DNA from: an uncultured Planctomycetaceae bacterium
GTDB taxonomy: Bacteria > Planctomycetota > Planctomycetia > Gemmatales > Gemmataceae
Direction of reading: 5' to 3'
Length of the DNA: 36,409 nucleotides
NCBI GenBank assembly: GCA_903960945.1
Contig: CAJCCR010000192.1
Coordinates: 1-36,409 of the forward strand
Below are positions 8,519 to 16,510 of the stretch, in pieces; position 1 is the first letter of the stretch, and the number at the start of each line of letters is the position of its first letter. Below the pieces are notes generated by a model. The model did no database searches. It was given only the letters and a program-made list of their open reading frames with translations, and had not been told where the DNA came from. The position numbers and the translations under genes were made by a program.

Positions 8519-9403
8519 ATGTTAATGAAATCAGTTGCAGTTTTTATGCAGTCAACTTTGCTTGTTTTGGCGGGTTTTTGCTTTCCTTTGGCTGCGCAAG
8601 AATTATCAGCCCTTAAGTTTGTGGATTCATTGGAAAATCCATTAGGTGGCTATTGGCCCAATTCGGGTGCCAAGGGGAAAAGTTCCAGCCTAAGAGCTAC
8701 GGTTGCAGCCCTTCGTGTTTATAAGTACGAGGGAAAGGTACTTCCAAATTTTGAAAAACACAAAGACTTTATGCTTTCTTGCTGGCATGAAAAAGATTCG
8801 GCCTTTGCGGACTTTCCTGACGGACCGACCGATGTTATTCTGGCCGCCGTTGGCCTGATGGGATCACGCGATGGCGCTTTTCTAAACGATGAAAAACGAA
8901 CCTTGGGTACAAAATATCTTGTAGATAATGCTAAAAATTTTGAGGAAATTCGCATGGCATCAGCTTTTCTGGCAGATGAGCCTTATGATGCGAAGGTTGC
9001 AGAATCTTGGCAAAAAACAATTCTGACCCGCGCTAATAAAGATGGTACTTTTGGTTCTGGTTTTAGCAAGCCGCGTGATAGTGCATCGGCATGGGTGACT
9101 TTACTGAGGTTGCAGTTTCCTTTAAAGAACTATGAGCTATTAAGTAAGGATTTTAGAATGAAAGACGGTGGTTTTGGAAGTGAAAGTTCTGATCGGTCAG
9201 ATCTAGAAACTGCTTATAGGGTTTCAAGGTATTTCCATATGATCAAAAATCAGAAAATGTTGCGCGAAACACTTGGTTTTATTGAAACTTGCAGAAATGA
9301 AGATGGTGGATATGGTCCTAGGCCTGGGGAAAAGTCTTCCATTGGCTCTACTTATCACGCAATTATCATTAAAAAGTGGGCTGATCCACGATTTCAAAAA
9401 TGA
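8519..9403 (+). CDS. Secreted prenyltransferase/terpene-cyclase-like alpha-alpha toroid protein
   Basis: A signal peptide (about residues 1-26, ending LAAQ) is followed by a repetitive helical region. Motifs such as NPLGGYWPNS, NKDGTFGSGF, KDGGFGSES and EDGGYGPRP-GEKSSIGSTYHAI recur with the spacing of the QW/GGF repeats of the squalene-hopene cyclase and protein prenyltransferase beta-subunit (alpha/alpha-toroid) fold. No DXDD cyclase motif and no clear zinc site of a protein prenyltransferase are seen, and export would exclude the usual cytoplasmic substrates, so an enzyme name is not warranted. Start: AGGA at 8510-8513 lies five bases before ATG 8519; an upstream TTG (8501) is less likely. 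It is 10 bases upstream of the FolK-SDR gene, whose ribosome site overlaps its stop codon, so the two are probably cotranscribed. Confidence 0.82.
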   Translation: MLMKSVAVFMQSTLLVLAGFCFPLAAQELSALKFVDSLENPLGGYWPNSGAKGKSSSLRATVAALRVYKYEGKVLPNFEKHKDFMLSCWHEKDSAFADFPDGPTDVILAAVGLMGSRDGAFLNDEKRTLGTKYLVDNAKNFEEIRMASAFLADEPYDAKVAESWQKTILTRANKDGTFGSGFSKPRDSASAWVTLLRLQFPLKNYELLSKDFRMKDGGFGSESSDRSDLETAYRVSRYFHMIKNQKMLRETLGFIETCRNEDGGYGPRPGEKSSIGSTYHAIIIKKWADPRFQK

Positions 9404-9413
9404 GGCTTAACTG

Positions 9414-10652
9414 ATGACTCATCTTGCATACTTAGGTTTTGGAAGTAATTTGGGTGATTCCCAAGCTTTGATTTTCGAAGCACTCCGTTGTCTCGAACAA
9501 AAAGCCAATGGCAAAATTCTTGCTGTTTCAAGTTTGTATAAAACTTTACCAGTTGGGGGGCCTACGGATCAGTCTGATTACATCAATGGGGCTGCTGCGA
9601 TCGTTTGCAATCTTGACCCGCAGCAATTGCTTGAAACAATGCGTGCAGTTGAAGAAGAACTTGGCCGGGTTCGTGAGGTTCTTAATGGGCCACGAACTAT
9701 TGATCTTGATTTGCTCTTGTTTGATGACCAGTTGGTTTCAGGTGAATTGCAGGTTCCTCACCCGAGAATGCATACGAGATCTTTTGTTTTAAGGCCGTTG
9801 TTTGAAATTGCACCTTTTGCTATTCACCCGATTTTCAATCGAACTATTGCTGAGATCCTTTTTGATCTGGAGGGGATTGTTCCGATTCAATCTTCATCCG
9901 CCCGAGAGTTGGAAGGTAAGAAAATATTGGTAACAGGATCCACTTCCGGGATTGGTTTGGCTTGTGCGATTGAACTTGCTCTTGGTGGGGCTAAAGTTGT
10001 TTTTCATGGCAGAAAGCCCTTGGATAAAATTAATGCTTATCTAGACTTTGCTGCCAATTGTTCGGGTTTTTCTCGTTATATTCAAGCGGATTTAAAAACT
10101 GAAGAGGGGCGCTCTTCCCTCTTTAAACAGGCTTGGGATGACATTAATGGATTAGATGGCGTTTTGTTAAATGCAGGTGCTGACATTCTTACGGGAACCA
10201 TTTCGCAGATGAATGTTGATCAGAAATTCAATGAACTTATTCAAGTTGATCTGCAGTCCACCTTTTTTCTCGCAAGGGAATTTGGAAAACGAATGAAAAT
10301 TTCTGGCAAAGGTGTTCTCCTTACCACTGGGTGGGATCAAGCGATTACCGGGTTCAAGGGGGATAGTGGCGAGATGTTTGCCGCTATTAAAGGTGGGATC
10401 ATGAACTTCAGTCGAAGCCTTTCTCTTTCTTTGGCGCCAGAAGTTCGGGTCAACTGCATGGCCCCAGGCTGGATTAAGACTTCTTGGGGTGAAACTGCTT
10501 CCGAATATTGGCAACAAAAAGCCAAAGAAGAGTGCCCTTTGCAACGATGGGGCGTACCACAAGATATTGCTACGGCAGCAAGGTGGCTTTTTTCGGATAA
10601 GTCTTCTTTTGTTAATGGCCAGACTTTGGCAATTAATGGTGGAGTTGTTTGA
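9414..10652 (+). CDS. folK: Fusion of 6-hydroxymethyl-7,8-dihydropterin pyrophosphokinase (FolK/HPPK) and a short-chain dehydrogenase/reductase-like domain
   Basis: Residues 1-155 are HPPK: GSNLGD at 10-15, SSLYKTLPVGGPTDQSDYING and the signature NGPRTIDLDLLLFDD (91-105), the kinase that transfers pyrophosphate from ATP to 6-hydroxymethyl-dihydropterin in folate synthesis. After a short linker, residues 166-412 are a full SDR domain: TGSTSGIG (174-181) for the dinucleotide, HGR (198-200) compatible with NADP(H), NAG (253-255), and APGWIKT downstream. The normal YXXXK is M321-F322-AAIK326, so Phe replaces the catalytic Tyr; Thr304/305 stand near the usual Ser. Standalone HPPK is about 160 residues and SDRs about 250, so this 412-residue frame contains both, with no stop or frameshift. 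GAGG at the preceding stop is eight bases before the ATG. The SDR half could act on pterins or be non-catalytic; neither is shown. Confidence 0.92.
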   Translation: MTHLAYLGFGSNLGDSQALIFEALRCLEQKANGKILAVSSLYKTLPVGGPTDQSDYINGAAAIVCNLDPQQLLETMRAVEEELGRVREVLNGPRTIDLDLLLFDDQLVSGELQVPHPRMHTRSFVLRPLFEIAPFAIHPIFNRTIAEILFDLEGIVPIQSSSARELEGKKILVTGSTSGIGLACAIELALGGAKVVFHGRKPLDKINAYLDFAANCSGFSRYIQADLKTEEGRSSLFKQAWDDINGLDGVLLNAGADILTGTISQMNVDQKFNELIQVDLQSTFFLAREFGKRMKISGKGVLLTTGWDQAITGFKGDSGEMFAAIKGGIMNFSRSLSLSLAPEVRVNCMAPGWIKTSWGETASEYWQQKAKEECPLQRWGVPQDIATAARWLFSDKSSFVNGQTLAINGGVV

Positions 10653-10671
10653 AAAGATACCTAATTAGAAA

Positions 10672-11094
10672 TTAGCTTTTATTGATTTCTTCAAACCGGT
10701 GAGCAAGCCTTCGGCTATTAATATCCAAGGCTTCGAGGATTTGTACGACGGGATCCATGGGAATGTTCCAATCCATGGCCCAATTGATGATATCAAGATT
10801 TTCCTGCCCGGATTTTAGCCTATCAAGGATGCGGTCAAGAAGTACGGTATTTTCGTGGAATTTGCGCTGAAGTAACCCAAAATCGCCCCGATCAAGTTCA
10901 ACCCAGAAGCGTTTGCCCTGAAGATGTTCTAGCCAACGGGCCCTTAAATAGCCCCACCAATGACATTGGACCCATTTGCGGATAGCAACTTCACCTAAGT
11001 CGCAACCTGCTTTTTCGGATTCAATCCATTTAAAACGAAGAGCTTCTTCGTCACCATCGACATAAACACTAGATTTTTCCATGGGTTCTAGCAT
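10672..11094 (-). CDS. Hypothetical cytoplasmic protein rich in Trp and Arg
   Basis: I do not recognise this 140-residue protein. It has no signal peptide or membrane helix. A central segment combines Trp and basic residues (RKWVQCHWWGYLRARWLEH), followed by a helical, acidic C-terminal half ending LAHRFEEINKS. It is oriented against the FolK-SDR gene, whose stop is 19 bases away, and diverges from the lipoprotein gene. Starts at 11094 or 11082 are both possible; no strong ribosome site distinguishes them. The AT-rich hairpin at 10661-10675 between the convergent stops may terminate both genes weakly. It is probably a lineage-specific gene. Confidence 0.65.
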   Translation of the reverse strand: MLEPMEKSSVYVDGDEEALRFKWIESEKAGCDLGEVAIRKWVQCHWWGYLRARWLEHLQGKRFWVELDRGDFGLLQRKFHENTVLLDRILDRLKSGQENLDIINWAMDWNIPMDPVVQILEALDINSRRLAHRFEEINKS

Positions 11095-11373
11095 TATCCA
11101 ATCGGGTTTAAGCGGTTAAATCGAACACAACAAATAGCAAACCAGTCCACCAGACTGCCCATTTTAATTATAGGGTAGTTTTGCTGGTATGCAACTTTCA
11201 TCACGCAGATACCTGTAAATATGATGGAATGCAATAGGGATTATTCAAGATAAAACCTTTTTTAAACTCATAGGCTATGGGCGTTTGATTAAAGCTATCT
11301 TGACCGTTAATCGTTCTAACCTTATTGCTCAAATTCGTGAAATTTTGTTTTTTTGAGTGAGACAGTAATTTTA
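11095..11373 (+). other. Intergenic region between divergent genes, no feature recognised
   Basis: About 280 AT-rich bases separate the divergent starts at 11094 (minus) and 11374 (plus). They should contain two promoters, but I see no box pair strong enough to place them; TTGACC at 11300 with a weak TATTGC 17 bases later is the best candidate. No tRNA, riboswitch-like structure or credible ORF was found. Confidence 0.5.
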
Positions 11374-12258
11374 ATGGGTAGAAAAGCGACTGTTATTCTG
11401 ATGTTCTTTATGATGGCGGGCTGCTTGCCTTCCGCAGATCCTTTTGTAATTCAAGAGAAAAAGATTGATAACTCGTTGTTGAAAAATATTGATGAAAGTG
11501 AATCGATCAGGCTTGATGTTGCGATGGTGCAATTACCTTTGGTGGAAAAAGATATTCTCGAATCGATATGGGGCTTGGCAGATAACAATTTAGTGAGTTT
11601 GGAAAAAAAGGCGGTATTGGAGCAGAACGGATTTCGAATAACAAGCTTTGGAAAAACTCCTCCACCTGAGCTCCTTCGTCTTTTAGGTACCGAAAAATAT
11701 AGCCCTAACCCGCGCAGGTTTCATGTGAAAATCGGGGGTGAAAAGCTTATACCGATTGCTGGCGTTTTGGATTCACTTGACACCACTTTTTCGGAAAATG
11801 ATAAATTAGAGGATATCAACCTGTTGGCAGCACAGCCGTTTTTTAAAATCTCACCCATCACCGTTTCTGAGAATTCTTATCAACTCCTGCTTCAACCACT
11901 GATTAAATCTGGGAAAGAAAAGTTATTGCCCAAAGCGGTCAAAACTGTTTCGGGAAGTCTTGAGTGGGAAATGCATTCGTTTAAGTCAGAACGCATTTTT
12001 GATGAACTTGCTTGTGAATTAAAAATTGAGGCTGGAGATTTTCTGGTAATCGGGCCAACAGAAACGCCCAAAGATGATTTGAAGTTATTGGGTTCCAATT
12101 TTTTTTACATGAGAGTTGGCCAAAATATTATTCCCCGGGTCCTTGTTTTGCGCTGTAGCAAAAAAAATACTCCGTTGCGGGAATCCATAGGGGAATTTGG
12201 TAAGTCTTTACCGCTCGCAATTCAAGCCTCCTGGAAAGATTTCGAAAACGATAAATAA
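11374..12258 (+). CDS. Hypothetical lipoprotein
   Basis: A short signal peptide ends in the lipobox FFMMAGC (Cys at about residue 17), predicting lipidation and membrane attachment. The rest of this 294-residue protein has no family I can name. It contains a hydrophilic N-terminal half with VAMVQLPLVEKDILESIWGLAD and a C-terminal beta-rich part with ELKIEAGDFLVIGPTETP and VGQNIIPRVLVLRC. I recall similar endings (VIGP... then a FF..R motif and IPR.LV.R) in planctomycete hypothetical proteins, so it may be a phylum-specific family. ATG 11374 is preferred to an upstream TTG at 11353, because the lipobox is then at the usual distance. It is followed by the secreted hydrolase after 14 bases and is probably cotranscribed with it. 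Confidence 0.78.
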   Translation: MGRKATVILMFFMMAGCLPSADPFVIQEKKIDNSLLKNIDESESIRLDVAMVQLPLVEKDILESIWGLADNNLVSLEKKAVLEQNGFRITSFGKTPPPELLRLLGTEKYSPNPRRFHVKIGGEKLIPIAGVLDSLDTTFSENDKLEDINLLAAQPFFKISPITVSENSYQLLLQPLIKSGKEKLLPKAVKTVSGSLEWEMHSFKSERIFDELACELKIEAGDFLVIGPTETPKDDLKLLGSNFFYMRVGQNIIPRVLVLRCSKKNTPLRESIGEFGKSLPLAIQASWKDFENDK

Positions 12259-12272
12259 AGGCTGAACTTATC

Positions 12273-13667
12273 ATGCAACTTTTCCTTAACCGATTATTAA
12301 CTGCGGTAATTTTCGCGTTGATGGCTGCTCCTGCCTTTGCTCAAAAAGAAAACCAGCGTTACGAGGTTGGTAGAAGATTAATTAAGTTCGAGGTTGATTT
12401 TGAGGGAATAAAAGATCCTCTGATACTTAAGGGCGTTTGCGAAAGGTTGAAGCCTTTAACCTTCTATTTTTTTTCGGGGCAATTGGATCAATGTTCCAAG
12501 GCGTTGGATCTTGCACGATGGAATTGTAAGAATCAAGGTGATCCTACTGGAATTCGTGCCTTCGCTGATTCATTAAGCATTACCTCATCCCGAAAAATTA
12601 TTGAACTAAAAGAGCAATTGATTGCGTGCGAAATAGCTTCAGTTTATACGACCAAGGAAAAAGGTTTATTAAAGGGGCGATTATATTTCAGTCAGATCGA
12701 TGGCAAAGAAATCCGAGAACTTGCATTACTTTCAATAGAGCAACTGCCTCATAAAGTTTCGGCAGATATCCAAGGATTGAAGGAAGGTGAATATCAATTG
12801 GTGCTTGAATTGAGCAGTGGGGAAAAGATTGTGGCTAGCCATAAGGTTTTGATCAGTTTGATTGGGGATAAATCACGATTGATAACTGAGATGGGGGATA
12901 CAAAACTAAAAAAAGAAGGGCCATTTTGGCAGGCTGGAAAGCAGAACCTAAGAGGGCTTTTAAGTGAATTGCTGCTGGGTAAGAAATTTGAAGGTGATAT
13001 TCCAGTCAAGCGTTTGGTTGAAAGCATGGGTTTTCTTGAAAAGGGGCTGGACGCAGTTGACGATAAAAAAGGGAGTGAATATTTGGTTGCTTTGCCTGGG
13101 AGAGTGGCACCCTTGCCTGTTCGTATTTTTATTCCCGCTTCCGCTAAGGTTGCCAAAGTCCCTTTGGTTGTTGCTTTGCATGGCGCGGGAGCCACTGAGA
13201 ATATGTTTTTTGAGGCATATGGTGTAGGAAAAGTTAAAACCCTTTGCAATGATCGGGGATGGATGTTGGTTGCTCCCCGCAATGGAATTACTATTGATAA
13301 TTTACGGATGTTGATTCAAGAGCTTCCGATAGATCCGGAACAGATTATTTTCATCGGGCATTCAATGGGTGCAGGTCAGGCCCTTGAATTTGCTGTAAAT
13401 CATTCAAAAGAAGTGAAGGCGCTAGGGTTAATGGGTGGCGCAGGGGCAATTGGGAAAAATCAATCACTGGGAACCATGCCTGTATTTGTTGGGGTAGGGT
13501 CTGAAGATTTTTCTAGAGCTGCGGTTGCAAAGTTTTCTCAAGAAGCTATGAAACAGCCTGAAAATAAGTTGGTTTTTAAGGAATATGAATCGATAGAACA
13601 CAGTTCTATTTGTCAGGTTTGCTTGCCTGAAATGTTCGATTTTTTTTCGATGATCTTAAAAAAGTAG
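12273..13667 (+). CDS. Secreted alpha/beta hydrolase (esterase-like) with a long N-terminal extension
   Basis: The 464-residue product has a signal peptide (about 1-23, ending AFA-Q). Residues about 25-270 have no recognised motif. The C-terminal half is an alpha/beta hydrolase: oxyanion-hole segment VVALHGAGATENMF, nucleophile elbow GHSMG with Ser364, Asp412 in GSEDF, and His443 in EHSSI, giving the full triad order Ser-Asp-His. The overall look is of the PHB-depolymerase/feruloyl-esterase-like secreted hydrolases; the substrate cannot be read. The N-terminal region could be a beta-sandwich that precedes the hydrolase in related proteins. It is 14 bases after the lipoprotein gene and about 100 bases before the purine phosphorylase gene, which has its own Shine-Dalgarno. 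Confidence 0.88.
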   Translation: MQLFLNRLLTAVIFALMAAPAFAQKENQRYEVGRRLIKFEVDFEGIKDPLILKGVCERLKPLTFYFFSGQLDQCSKALDLARWNCKNQGDPTGIRAFADSLSITSSRKIIELKEQLIACEIASVYTTKEKGLLKGRLYFSQIDGKEIRELALLSIEQLPHKVSADIQGLKEGEYQLVLELSSGEKIVASHKVLISLIGDKSRLITEMGDTKLKKEGPFWQAGKQNLRGLLSELLLGKKFEGDIPVKRLVESMGFLEKGLDAVDDKKGSEYLVALPGRVAPLPVRIFIPASAKVAKVPLVVALHGAGATENMFFEAYGVGKVKTLCNDRGWMLVAPRNGITIDNLRMLIQELPIDPEQIIFIGHSMGAGQALEFAVNHSKEVKALGLMGGAGAIGKNQSLGTMPVFVGVGSEDFSRAAVAKFSQEAMKQPENKLVFKEYESIEHSSICQVCLPEMFDFFSMILKK

Positions 13668-13766
13668 AACGCAATCGGATTTTTCATCCTCTTTCCATAA
13701 ATTACCAATAGTAAGAATTGTGCACTTATTACCCTAGTCATTTATCAAGGGCAAGGATTCATTCAT

Positions 13767-14591
13767 ATGGAACTTTTTGACAAGATTCAGGAAAGCGTTA
13801 AAGCTATCAAGAGCCGTTGGAATGGTAGCCCTAAGGTTGGAATTATTCTAGGCACCGGGCTTGGTGGTTTTGCACAAGAAATTAAGCAGGAAGCCTCGAT
13901 TCCCTATAAGGATATCCCTCATTTTCCTGAATCGACTGCGCCTACGCATACGGGCAGAATGATTTGCGGTAGTATTGCAGGTAAACAGATCGTGGCAATG
14001 GAAGGCCGGTTCCATTTCTACGAAGGCTACACGATGGAGCAGATCACCATGCCCGTTAGGGCGCTCAAGGCCTTAGGGTGTGATATTTTGATTGTTAGTA
14101 ACGCTTGCGGTGGCATGAACCCTCAGTTTGAAAGAGGCGATATCATGTTCATTGAAGATCAGATTAATTTGATGGGTGGCAATCCCTTGATTGGGAAAAA
14201 TGATGATCGCTTGGGCGTTCGTTTTCCGGATATGTGTTTTCCTTATGATCGGGAATTGTTGAAGATAGCACAAGAAGTTGCAATAGAAGAACGCATTCGT
14301 TGTCATAAGGGTGTATTTGTTGCTGTTTCTGGACCCAACCTTGAAACGCGTGCTGAATATAGGTTTTTGAGGCAAGCAGGCGCTGATGTTGTTGGTATGT
14401 CTACGGTGCCCGAGGTGATTGTTGCTGTGCACTCGGGGTTAAAAACCTTGGGTATTTCCATTATCACTGATATGTGTCTTCCCGATGCTTTAGAACCTGT
14501 TAAGTTAGAAGAGATAATAGCAACAGCGAATGAAGCTGAGAAAAAATTACGAGTTTTGGTAACAAATATTGTCCGGAAAATTCCAGACTAA
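13767..14591 (+). CDS. punA: Purine nucleoside phosphorylase (inosine-guanosine type)
   Basis: Phosphorolysis of inosine or guanosine to base and ribose-1-phosphate, a salvage reaction in the cytoplasm. The 274 residues match the trimeric, low-molecular-mass class: GTGLGGF near residue 31 (phosphate-binding Ser of the usual GSGLG appears as Thr), the conserved HTGRM and EGRFHFYEGYTM segments, NACGGMNPQF, and the purine-site segment SGPNLETRAEYRFLRQAGADVVGMSTVPEVIVA. It is transcribed with the YhcC-like gene 17 bases downstream. AAGG lies about ten bases before the ATG. The symbol punA is used in some genomes; deoD-like hexameric enzymes differ in motifs. Confidence 0.95.
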   Translation: MELFDKIQESVKAIKSRWNGSPKVGIILGTGLGGFAQEIKQEASIPYKDIPHFPESTAPTHTGRMICGSIAGKQIVAMEGRFHFYEGYTMEQITMPVRALKALGCDILIVSNACGGMNPQFERGDIMFIEDQINLMGGNPLIGKNDDRLGVRFPDMCFPYDRELLKIAQEVAIEERIRCHKGVFVAVSGPNLETRAEYRFLRQAGADVVGMSTVPEVIVAVHSGLKTLGISIITDMCLPDALEPVKLEEIIATANEAEKKLRVLVTNIVRKIPD

Positions 14592-14608
14592 TTATAAAGA
14601 GTAAAATT

Positions 14609-15607
14609 ATGCCACGCCTTGAAGGCGGTAATCCGTTGCGCACCGATGGCTTTAATTCCTTTAATCGTTTCTTACGAGATAAATTTGGGGAGAAGGTTTA
14701 TCGTGTGACCATTGATGGTGGGTTTTCATGCCCGAATGTTGATGGCACAGTAACTACAGGGGGTTGTGTTTATTGTGATAATCGGAGTTTTAGCCCTAAC
14801 AGAAGGTTGCCTCGTGTTCCCATTGCTGATCAAGTTCAAAGAGGCATCACTTTTCTTTCCAAGTATTTTGAATGTTCAAAATTTATCGCATATTTTCAGG
14901 CAGCAACAAATACTCACGGGAAAATTGAAAAGCTTGAGAGGCTTTATAAAGAAGCTTTAAATCATCCACAAGTGGTTGGTTTGGCCATTGGGACGCGGCC
15001 TGATTCCGTTCCTGAACCGGTTCTTGAATTATTGCAGGACATTGCCAAGGATCGATTTGTCTGCCTTGAACTTGGATTACAATCCGCACACGATCGATCG
15101 TTGGTTTGGATGAACCGTGGGCATGATGTGGATAGCTTTACCGATGCTGTAAGGCGATCGAAAAATCGGAATTTAGATTTGTGTGCACATGTGATTTTGG
15201 GACTTCCCGGTGAATCCCATGAAGATATGCTTTATACCGCAGATTATCTTGCTGCTATGGCAATTGATGGTGTGAAAATTCACAACCTTCATGTCGTTCG
15301 CGATACGCCCATGGAAGCGATGTATCTTCGGGGCGAAGTCCCGATGATGACCCAACCTGAATATGTGAATTTGGTTTGCGACTTTTTGGAAAGGTTGCCT
15401 GCAAGTTATACCGTTCATCGTTTGACTGGGGATGCGCCTGGTGAGTATTTAATCGCGCCTGAATGGTGTGTTCGTAAGCATGAGATTCTTGCACAAATAA
15501 AACAGGAATTTAAAAAGCGGGGCACGTGTCAGGGCAGCAACTGTGATCCATCTCGATTAGCCTCAATTGTTTCGTTAAAAAGAAAAACCTTGCCTATGCT
15601 AGGGTAG
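14609..15607 (+). CDS. YhcC/TIGR01212-type radical SAM protein
   Basis: The 332 residues match the YhcC family of radical SAM proteins, whose biochemical role is not settled. Cys41, Cys53 and Cys56 (SCPNVDGTVTTGGCVYC) form a CX11CX2C cluster site, unlike the classic CX3CX2C, and this spacing is typical of the family. The following KYFECSKFIAYFQAATNTHG, LAIGTRPDSVP, CLELGLQSAHDRSL and HVILGLPGESHEDM segments match the radical SAM barrel. Start: ATG at 14609 with AAAGAG upstream, 17 bases after the phosphorylase stop. The last 20 bases of the gene overlap a hairpin that acts as terminator for the minus-strand genes beyond. Confidence 0.93.
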   Translation: MPRLEGGNPLRTDGFNSFNRFLRDKFGEKVYRVTIDGGFSCPNVDGTVTTGGCVYCDNRSFSPNRRLPRVPIADQVQRGITFLSKYFECSKFIAYFQAATNTHGKIEKLERLYKEALNHPQVVGLAIGTRPDSVPEPVLELLQDIAKDRFVCLELGLQSAHDRSLVWMNRGHDVDSFTDAVRRSKNRNLDLCAHVILGLPGESHEDMLYTADYLAAMAIDGVKIHNLHVVRDTPMEAMYLRGEVPMMTQPEYVNLVCDFLERLPASYTVHRLTGDAPGEYLIAPEWCVRKHEILAQIKQEFKKRGTCQGSNCDPSRLASIVSLKRKTLPMLG

Positions 15608-15619
15608 CATTAGCAAGGT
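15577..15619 (-). terminator. Terminator of the Tyr/Pro-rich gene pair, embedded in the 3' end of the radical SAM gene
   Basis: ACCTTGC at 15587-15593 pairs with GCAAGGT at 15613-15619, and ATGCTA (15596-15601) with TAGCAT (15605-15610), with one internal mismatch pair. On the minus strand the hairpin is followed by a T-rich run. On the plus strand there is no T run, so it serves the minus-strand genes ending at 15643. Confidence 0.7.
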
Positions 15620-15642
15620 CTTAATTAAAGCAAAGTGGTTAA

Positions 15643-16008
15643 TTAACGGGCAGGATATACATAAGAGTTTGAGCCATAATAATAGAAATAATTTGGATGG
15701 TTTTGGGGGCCTAATTGGCCATTGCTTTGTTGGTTTGCAGGAGGCGCTTGGTAGTTTGCACCCGGCCAATAAGGGTAAGCCATTGGTGCAATTGGTTGAT
15801 TGATTGCCTCGGATGGCCAATAGGTATACCATGGTGCCAGAGGGGGTATTGGTGGATGCCTTTTGTTGTAGTGTGCATGGTGGTGAGGGCTTTGGTACCA
15901 ATGGCTTAGTAAAAACCCCATTTGGCCTTGGGCGGTGTAAAGCATTTCAGCTTTAACGCTTGGCACAGTGATAAGAGCCATCAAAATTCCTAAAACAATT
16001 TTCTTCAT
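15643..16008 (-). CDS. Small secreted Tyr/Pro/His-rich protein
   Basis: The 121-residue product begins with MKKI and a signal peptide (about 1-20, ending VKA-E). The mature part is of low complexity, rich in Pro, Tyr, Trp, Gln, Asn and His: an early His cluster (HHHAHYNKRHPP), then YWP repeats, PPANQQSNGQ and NYFYYYGSNSYVYPAR at the end. No catalytic motif is present. It resembles its neighbour at 16066-16413 in signal, composition and length, which suggests a duplicated pair. Its location outside the cytoplasm and its composition make a structural or surface role possible. AGGTG five bases before ATG supports the start. The terminator at 15577-15619 follows. Confidence 0.75.
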   Translation of the reverse strand: MKKIVLGILMALITVPSVKAEMLYTAQGQMGFLLSHWYQSPHHHAHYNKRHPPIPPLAPWYTYWPSEAINQPIAPMAYPYWPGANYQAPPANQQSNGQLGPQNHPNYFYYYGSNSYVYPAR

Positions 16009-16065
16009 GTTGCACCTTTAAATTAAAACATTTTGAGTTTAACCGATTGAGTTAGTAATGCTTGA

Positions 16066-16413
16066 TTATCTTCCATACCAGTAACTTGGCATCATGGTAT
16101 TTGGCATAGCGGGATAGTAGTGATAACCTGCGGTTGGTTGTTCAGCAGAAGTGCCGCCCTGCCCTGGGTTTTGTTGTTGCCAGAAATTAGGGTAGCCATA
16201 GCTTTGATTGGCGGGTGTGAAGTAGGGCGCAGGCGTATTGAATTGGCTCATGAGTGGGGAATATCGCGCTACATAGCCATAGTGCCTACCGAAAATATTC
16301 GGATACTGTTTTTCCATCCCACCCGAATAATGATATCTGCCGTCTGCATAAGCAGTCTGGGCAATGCCCAGGGCCAGTAATCCTAGAGCGAAAACAAAAA
16401 AAATCTTTTTCAT
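16066..16413 (-). CDS. Small secreted Tyr/Gln/Pro-rich protein, related to the next gene
   Basis: The 115-residue product has a signal peptide (about 1-23, MKKIFF...AYA-D) and a mature part rich in Tyr, Gln, Pro, Asn, Gly and Met: RYHYSGGMEKQYPNIFGRHYGY, then TPAPYFTPANQSYGYPNFWQQQ and a C-terminus PSYWYGR. No recognised domain. It precedes the related gene ending at 15643 by 57 bases in the same direction, so they likely form one transcript. Both end in aromatic-Arg. Lineage-specific, function unknown. Confidence 0.75.
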   Translation of the reverse strand: MKKIFFVFALGLLALGIAQTAYADGRYHYSGGMEKQYPNIFGRHYGYVARYSPLMSQFNTPAPYFTPANQSYGYPNFWQQQNPGQGGTSAEQPTAGYHYYPAMPNTMMPSYWYGR

Positions 16414-16510
16414 GATGATACCTGATGCAAGGTTGAAAGTATTTTTAGCCTATGCATCTAGTGTTCAACATGAATCATTAATCAAAATTTAAAAAAGGCC
16501 AAAGACGTGT

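Noticed and set aside
10661-10675. AT-rich hairpin CTAATT-AGA-AATTAG between convergent genes as a terminator
   Set aside because: Six AT-rich base pairs with a three-base loop; too weak to list as a terminator although placed correctly.
11300-11328. Possible promoter TTGACC-17-TATTGC before the lipoprotein gene
   Set aside because: The second box matches only three of six consensus bases, and the sigma factor consensus of this organism is not known.
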